Source of the DNA: Rhodoferax sp.
GTDB taxonomy: Bacteria > Pseudomonadota > Gammaproteobacteria > Burkholderiales > Burkholderiaceae_C
Assembly (NCBI GenBank): GCA_029865675.1
Contig: JARXAU010000185.1
Coordinates: 1-17,828 of the forward strand
Length of the DNA: 17,828 bases
Direction: 5' to 3'
The translations under genes and the position numbers were made by a program. The notes under the pieces were generated by a model, which was not told where the DNA came from, did no database searches, and worked only from the letters and a program-made list of their open reading frames with translations. The number at the start of each line of letters is the position of its first letter. Positions within the stretch are counted from its first letter, which is position 1. This document shows positions 14,551 through 17,828 of the stretch, in pieces.

Positions 14551-14844
14551 ATGAACATCTCCAAAGAGCCGCTGGGCGATGCGCAAGAACCTTCCCTCAT
14601 TGAGTATCCATCGCACTTCCCCATTAAAGTGATGGGTTCCAACGCGCAAGGGTTCGCTCAAACCATTTCCGAGATTGCAAGAGAGTTCGATCCTGCCTTT
14701 GACGCCAACACGATAGAGCTAAGGGAAAGCAAGGGCGGCAAGTACCTTGGTGTAACCATCACCGTTTTGGCAACCAGTCGCCTGCAACTAGACCAGTTGT
14801 ACCGGACTTTGTCTGCGCATCCCATGGTCAAAGTGGTCCTCTGA
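14551..14844 (+). CDS. ybeD: DUF493 / YbeD-family protein
   Basis: This 97-residue member of the DUF493 family (YbeD in E. coli) has an ACT-like small alpha/beta fold of unsettled function. Its place before lipB is widely conserved and is thought to suggest a link to lipoate metabolism. Visible features are SLIEYPSHFPIKVMGSNA (about 15-32), the IELRESKGGKYLGVTITVLA strands and the C-terminal LYRTLSAHPMVKVVL. The ATG at 14551 gives a typical length; an in-frame GTG at 14503 would add 16 residues of poor character. The stop lies 4 bases before the lipB start, indicating translational coupling. Confidence 0.88.
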   Translation: MNISKEPLGDAQEPSLIEYPSHFPIKVMGSNAQGFAQTISEIAREFDPAFDANTIELRESKGGKYLGVTITVLATSRLQLDQLYRTLSAHPMVKVVL

Positions 14845-14848
14845 CGCC

Positions 14849-15562
14849 GTGGCAATCGGCATCGTATCGCTGGGGCGGGTGGACTACCTTCCCACCTACG
14901 CGGCAATGCAAGCGTATTCCGAGCAACGCACGCGCTCCGAGCCGGCCCAAGAGGCCGATCAGATTTGGGTTTGCGAGCATCCGCCCACATTTACCCAGGG
15001 CTTGGCTGGTAAGCCAGAGCACATCTTCAAACCTGAGAACATCCCGGTTGTGCAAACCAACCGGGGCGGGCAAGTGACCTACCACGGGCCCGGGCAGGTT
15101 GTGGCCTACCCGCTTGTTGATCTCAAACGTGCCGGGTACTTCGTCAAGGAATACGTTTACCGGGTGGAAGAGTCAGTCATTCGCACACTGTTGCACTTCG
15201 GGGTAACCGGTCATCGCGTGGCAGGTGCACCAGGCATTTATGTGCGGCTGAGCGACCCGGCGGGCCACGCGCCGCTGGAACAAAGGCCCAAGCGGGCGGT
15301 CACCGAGGTGTTAACGTTGAACGAGCCCGACTTTACGGGCCTGGGGAAAATTGCTGCGCTGGGTATCAAGGTAAGCCGAAACTGCACGTACCACGGCGTG
15401 GCACTCAACGTGGCGATGGACCTGGAGCCCTTTTCGCGAATCAACCCCTGCGGTTACCGCGCACTAAAAACCATTGACCTTTCTACAATTGGCATAAACC
15501 TTAGTTGGGCTGACGCCGCGTCCGTGCTCAGTCAGAAGCTGAAGGCCTATCTCGCACCCTGA
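14849..15562 (+). CDS. lipB: Octanoyl-[ACP]:protein N-octanoyltransferase (LipB)
   Basis: LipB moves the octanoyl group from acyl carrier protein to lipoyl domains (E2 subunits, GcvH), the first step of lipoate synthesis. The 237-residue protein has the motifs NRGGQVTYHGPGQVVAYPL (71-89) and GAPGIYV (126-132). The active-site lysine is Lys167 in LGKIAALGIKVSRNCTYHG, and the acyl-carrying cysteine is Cys201 in INPCGY. The stretch about 135-162 between the core motifs is an extra loop that I recall as common in Comamonadaceae. It starts with GTG, 4 bases after the ybeD stop, and is followed by lipA, which uses its product. Confidence 0.96.
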   Translation: MAIGIVSLGRVDYLPTYAAMQAYSEQRTRSEPAQEADQIWVCEHPPTFTQGLAGKPEHIFKPENIPVVQTNRGGQVTYHGPGQVVAYPLVDLKRAGYFVKEYVYRVEESVIRTLLHFGVTGHRVAGAPGIYVRLSDPAGHAPLEQRPKRAVTEVLTLNEPDFTGLGKIAALGIKVSRNCTYHGVALNVAMDLEPFSRINPCGYRALKTIDLSTIGINLSWADAASVLSQKLKAYLAP

Positions 15563-15637
15563 CACGAGCGCGAAGGTGCGAGGCGCAGAATCCACCACAT
15601 CGGGCGTTTGACTTTCACGTTAACAAAAGCAAAAAGC

Positions 15638-16681
15638 ATGAGCCAAGACGAACAATCCCCAGCGGCCATTGAAGCAAGCCTCAACCCTACGGTGCTGGGG
15701 GCACAAAGTGCCGCAGACTACAACCCGTATGCCAAGCAGAAAGCGCAGGCGAAGCTTTCACGCATTCCGGTCAAGGTCCAGAGCGCTGAGGTGCTCAAAA
15801 AGCCGGACTGGATTCGCGTCAAGGCCGCCTCGCCCAGCACGCGGTTTTATGAGATCAAGGACGTGCTGCGCGCCAACAAGCTGGTGACCGTGTGCGAGGA
15901 GGCCAGCTGCCCCAATATTGGCGAGTGCTTTGGCAAGGGCACGGCCACTTTCATGATCATGGGCGACAAGTGCACGCGGCGCTGCCCGTTTTGCGATGTG
16001 GGCCATGGCCGCCCCGACCCGCTGGACGCCAACGAGCCCGACAACCTGGCCAAAACCATTGCCCAGCTTGGGCTCAAGTACGTTGTGATTACCAGCGTGG
16101 ACCGCGATGACTTGCGCGATGGCGGTGCCAGCCACTTTGTGGACTGCATCCGCAAGACACGTGCGCTGTCGCCGAATACGCAGATTGAGGTGCTGGTGCC
16201 CGACTTTCGTGGCCGTGATGATCGGGCGCTGGAGATCCTCAAAGCGGCACCCCCTGATGTGATGAACCACAACCTGGAAACCATTCCACGCCTGTACAAG
16301 GAAGCGCGACCGGGCTCGGATTACCAGTTCAGCCTGAACCTCCTGAAGAAGTTCAAGGCGCTGTTTCCGAACGTGCCCACCAAAAGCGGCCTGATGGTGG
16401 GCCTGGGCGAAACCGATGAAGAGATTCTGGAAGTGATGCGGGACATGCGCGCCCATGGCATTGAAATGCTGACCATCGGCCAGTACTTGGCGCCCAGCAC
16501 CAGCCACCTGCCGGTTCGCCGCTACGTGCACCCGGACACCTTCAAGATGTTTGAGGCCCGCGCCTACGAAATGGGCTTCAAGCACGCGGCGGTGGGCGCT
16601 ATGGTGCGTTCGAGCTACCACGCCGACCAGCAGGCGGGCCATGCCTTGGGTTCAGCGGCAGGCGTTCTTCCTGCCGCCTGA
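15638..16681 (+). CDS. lipA: Lipoyl synthase (LipA, radical SAM)
   Basis: LipA inserts two sulfur atoms into protein-bound octanoyl groups, using a radical SAM cluster and sacrificing an auxiliary [4Fe-4S] cluster. The auxiliary-cluster cysteines are 86, 91 and 97 (CEEASCPNIGEC). The radical SAM motif is CTRRCPFC (Cys112, 116, 119). The C-terminal RSSYHAD supplies the serine ligand known for the family. The 347-residue length is normal for betaproteobacteria, which carry an N-terminal extension of about 50 residues. I chose the ATG at 15638 over a TTG at 15608; neither has a strong Shine-Dalgarno. It lies 75 bases after lipB. Confidence 0.97.
   Translation: MSQDEQSPAAIEASLNPTVLGAQSAADYNPYAKQKAQAKLSRIPVKVQSAEVLKKPDWIRVKAASPSTRFYEIKDVLRANKLVTVCEEASCPNIGECFGKGTATFMIMGDKCTRRCPFCDVGHGRPDPLDANEPDNLAKTIAQLGLKYVVITSVDRDDLRDGGASHFVDCIRKTRALSPNTQIEVLVPDFRGRDDRALEILKAAPPDVMNHNLETIPRLYKEARPGSDYQFSLNLLKKFKALFPNVPTKSGLMVGLGETDEEILEVMRDMRAHGIEMLTIGQYLAPSTSHLPVRRYVHPDTFKMFEARAYEMGFKHAAVGAMVRSSYHADQQAGHALGSAAGVLPAA
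16655..16677. repeat. Inverted repeat at the 3' end of lipA
   Basis: GCGGCAGG-N7-CCTGCCGC forms a perfect 8-bp stem over the last codons of lipA. There is no T-tract after it on either strand. It lies between convergent lipA and the gene at 16706-17185, so it may slow both polymerases, but a coding coincidence in a GC-rich gene is possible. Confidence 0.45.
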
Positions 16682-16705
16682 AGTTCGGCCCGCACAGTCG
16701 CGCGA

Positions 16706-17185
16706 TTAGCGGCTGGCTGGTTTGGCAAACCCTGCTTGCGCCCAGGCGACGGCACTTGCGCGGTTGAGCTTGAACGAGGGTGCCACGCGCACTTCTGCCA
16801 GCGTGTCGCCGCCCTCGTCTTGCGCGCTCAGGGTGGCCGATGGATTTTCATCATCGGGCACGATGTCCAGGGAGATGGTGAGTCGGCGCTCGCCTACGGT
16901 GACCGCAATGCTTTGGTGCAAGGAGGCGTGCAGTTGCTGTTCGCTGCGGCGTACAAATTCGTGTGCGGTTTTCACCAGGGTGCTAAACGCATTGCCGTCC
17001 AGTGGTTTGGGGCTTTTTTTGTCGCGCCCCATGGTCCAGGGGCCAATCAGCGCGGGCTCGGACGCGCCGTCTTTGGTCATGGCCACGGCCCAGCCATCGT
17101 CGTCCTCGTTCTTGACCACGCGCGCGGTCCAGCCGTCGGCGCTCCAGAGGCGGGGTTCTTGGATCTTCGGGGTGTCGTCGGTCAC
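16706..17185 (-). CDS. Hypothetical protein, 159 aa, soluble
   Basis: I do not recognise this protein. It is 159 residues, acidic and without signal peptide or membrane segment. The N-terminal half is tryptophan-rich (LWSADGWTARVVKNEDDDGWA, about 13-33, and IGPWTMGRDKKSPKPLDGN, about 47-65). A helix with ALVKTAHEF-like character (about 69-77) follows. The C-terminal half holds strands such as AVTVGERRLTISLDIVPDD (about 94-112) and LAEVRVAPSFKLN. Codon use is like its neighbours, which supports a real gene. The start is GTG at 17185 (MTDDTPKIQEP) with no clear Shine-Dalgarno. It is convergent with lipA (24-base gap) and divergent from the aldo/keto reductase. It may be a conserved Burkholderiales family, which I cannot check. 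Confidence 0.72.
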   Translation of the reverse strand: MTDDTPKIQEPRLWSADGWTARVVKNEDDDGWAVAMTKDGASEPALIGPWTMGRDKKSPKPLDGNAFSTLVKTAHEFVRRSEQQLHASLHQSIAVTVGERRLTISLDIVPDDENPSATLSAQDEGGDTLAEVRVAPSFKLNRASAVAWAQAGFAKPASR

Positions 17186-17371
17186 GGTCAGGGAATGGAA
17201 ATGAGGGGATGGACAGGGTGACGCGGCGCTATCGGTCAGGTATGGCCCATGCTAACCCAGCGCTGCGGGTCTGCTTACACTCGGCTGCGTCCACTAGCCG
17301 CCCCCAAAACGCCGCAAGGCAGTGGGCACGCGCTGGCATGTATTCGCAGTTTTTTTTCTACCCCACCGCCC

Positions 17372-17828
17372 ATGACCTACCAAGCCCACGCCGACCGCTA
17401 CTGCGGCGCCATGCCCTACCGCCGCTGCGGCCAAAGCGGCCTGCAACTGCCTGCGCTCTCGCTGGGGATGTGGCATAACTTTGGCGACGCCACACCGATG
17501 CAAACCCAGCGCGAGATGCTGTGCACCGCGTTTGATCTGGGCATCACCCACTTTGACCTGGCCAACAACTACGGGCCGCCCTTTGGCAGCGCAGAGCGCA
17601 ATTTTGGTGAACACCTCAAGCGCGACTTTCGGCCCTACCGCGATGAGCTGATCATCTCCAGCAAGGCGGGCTGGAATATGTGGCCCGGCCCCTACGGTCA
17701 GGGCGGTGGCTCGCGCAAATATGTGCTGGCCAGCCTGGACCAGAGCCTGCAGCGCATGGGCTTGGACTATGTGGACATTTTTTACAGCCACCGCTTTGAC
17801 CCCGACACGCCGCTAGAAGAAACCATGG
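17372..17828 (+). CDS. yghZ: Aldo/keto reductase, L-glyceraldehyde 3-phosphate reductase (YghZ) type, 5' part
   Basis: The reading frame from the ATG at 17372 is open to the window end, giving the first 152 of a usual 340-350 residues. YghZ-type enzymes are NADPH-dependent TIM-barrel reductases that reduce L-glyceraldehyde 3-phosphate and methylglyoxal-like aldehydes. The sequence follows E. coli YghZ closely: YRRCGQSGLQLPALSLGMWHNFG (16-38) and GITHFDLANNYGPPFGSAE (57-75). ELIISSKAG (92-100), MWPGPYGQGG and SLDQSLQRMGLDYVDIFYSH (121-140) follow. The catalytic set Asp62, Tyr67, Lys98 and His140 is present. There is no Shine-Dalgarno; the upstream ATG at 17338 is out of frame. The 186 bases between it and the divergent gene show no clear promoter. 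Confidence 0.93.
   Translation, partial: MTYQAHADRYCGAMPYRRCGQSGLQLPALSLGMWHNFGDATPMQTQREMLCTAFDLGITHFDLANNYGPPFGSAERNFGEHLKRDFRPYRDELIISSKAGWNMWPGPYGQGGGSRKYVLASLDQSLQRMGLDYVDIFYSHRFDPDTPLEETM

Noticed and set aside
15758..16642. 294-residue minus-strand frame
   Set aside because: It is antisense to lipA, whose cysteine motifs and length are complete.
1..17828. CRISPR arrays, insertion sequences, phage genes, toxin-antitoxin or defence modules
   Set aside because: I saw no regularly spaced repeats, transposase or integrase motifs, or small paired genes. The only tRNA shows no duplicated 3' end that would mark an integrated element.

Overview
The window looks like chromosomal DNA of a photosynthetic or aerobic anoxygenic phototrophic betaproteobacterium, most likely Burkholderiales/Comamonadaceae of a Rhodoferax-like kind. 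Three things suggest this: bacteriochlorophyll genes (bciB, bchI, bchD), an atpIBEFHAGDC operon with betaproteobacterial-type subunits, and a DUF493-lipB-lipA cluster. The genus is inferred from protein character, not from a database search.

Left edge (1-3602, minus strand): the end of a photosynthesis gene cluster, transcribed bciB > bchI > bchD. bchD runs off the left edge. BchI and BchD are two subunits of magnesium chelatase, which puts Mg into protoporphyrin IX. BciB is a ferredoxin-type 8-vinyl reductase acting later in the same pathway.

Middle left (3750-7190): a PPK2-family polyphosphate kinase (minus), a tRNA-Arg(CCG) gene (minus), a membrane-anchored cytochrome c5-type protein (plus) with a clear intrinsic terminator, a conserved protein of unknown function (minus), and a YheT-type alpha/beta hydrolase (minus).

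Centre (7190-14399, minus): the complete F1Fo ATP synthase operon in the order I-B-E-F-H-A-G-D-C, ending in an intrinsic terminator that lies almost against the start of the hydrolase gene. All subunits look intact, and the c-subunit carries the proton-type Asp60.

Right (14503-17828): genes diverging from the atp operon, DUF493 (ybeD) > lipB > lipA, making protein-bound lipoate. A convergent gene of unknown function (minus) follows, then the 5' part of a YghZ-type aldo/keto reductase (plus) that runs off the right edge. Intergenic gaps are short and no stretch above 300 bases lacks a gene or RNA. The largest gap, 4619-4882, holds only one hairpin that I can support.

I found no CRISPR array, transposon, phage gene, toxin-antitoxin pair or defence system, and no convincing undescribed system. 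The observations worth a second look are modest: a four-cysteine insert in BchI, the bciB-bchI-bchD arrangement, overlapping divergent promoters shared by atp and lipBA, two uncharacterised conserved genes, and several inverted repeats near starts or ends of genes.
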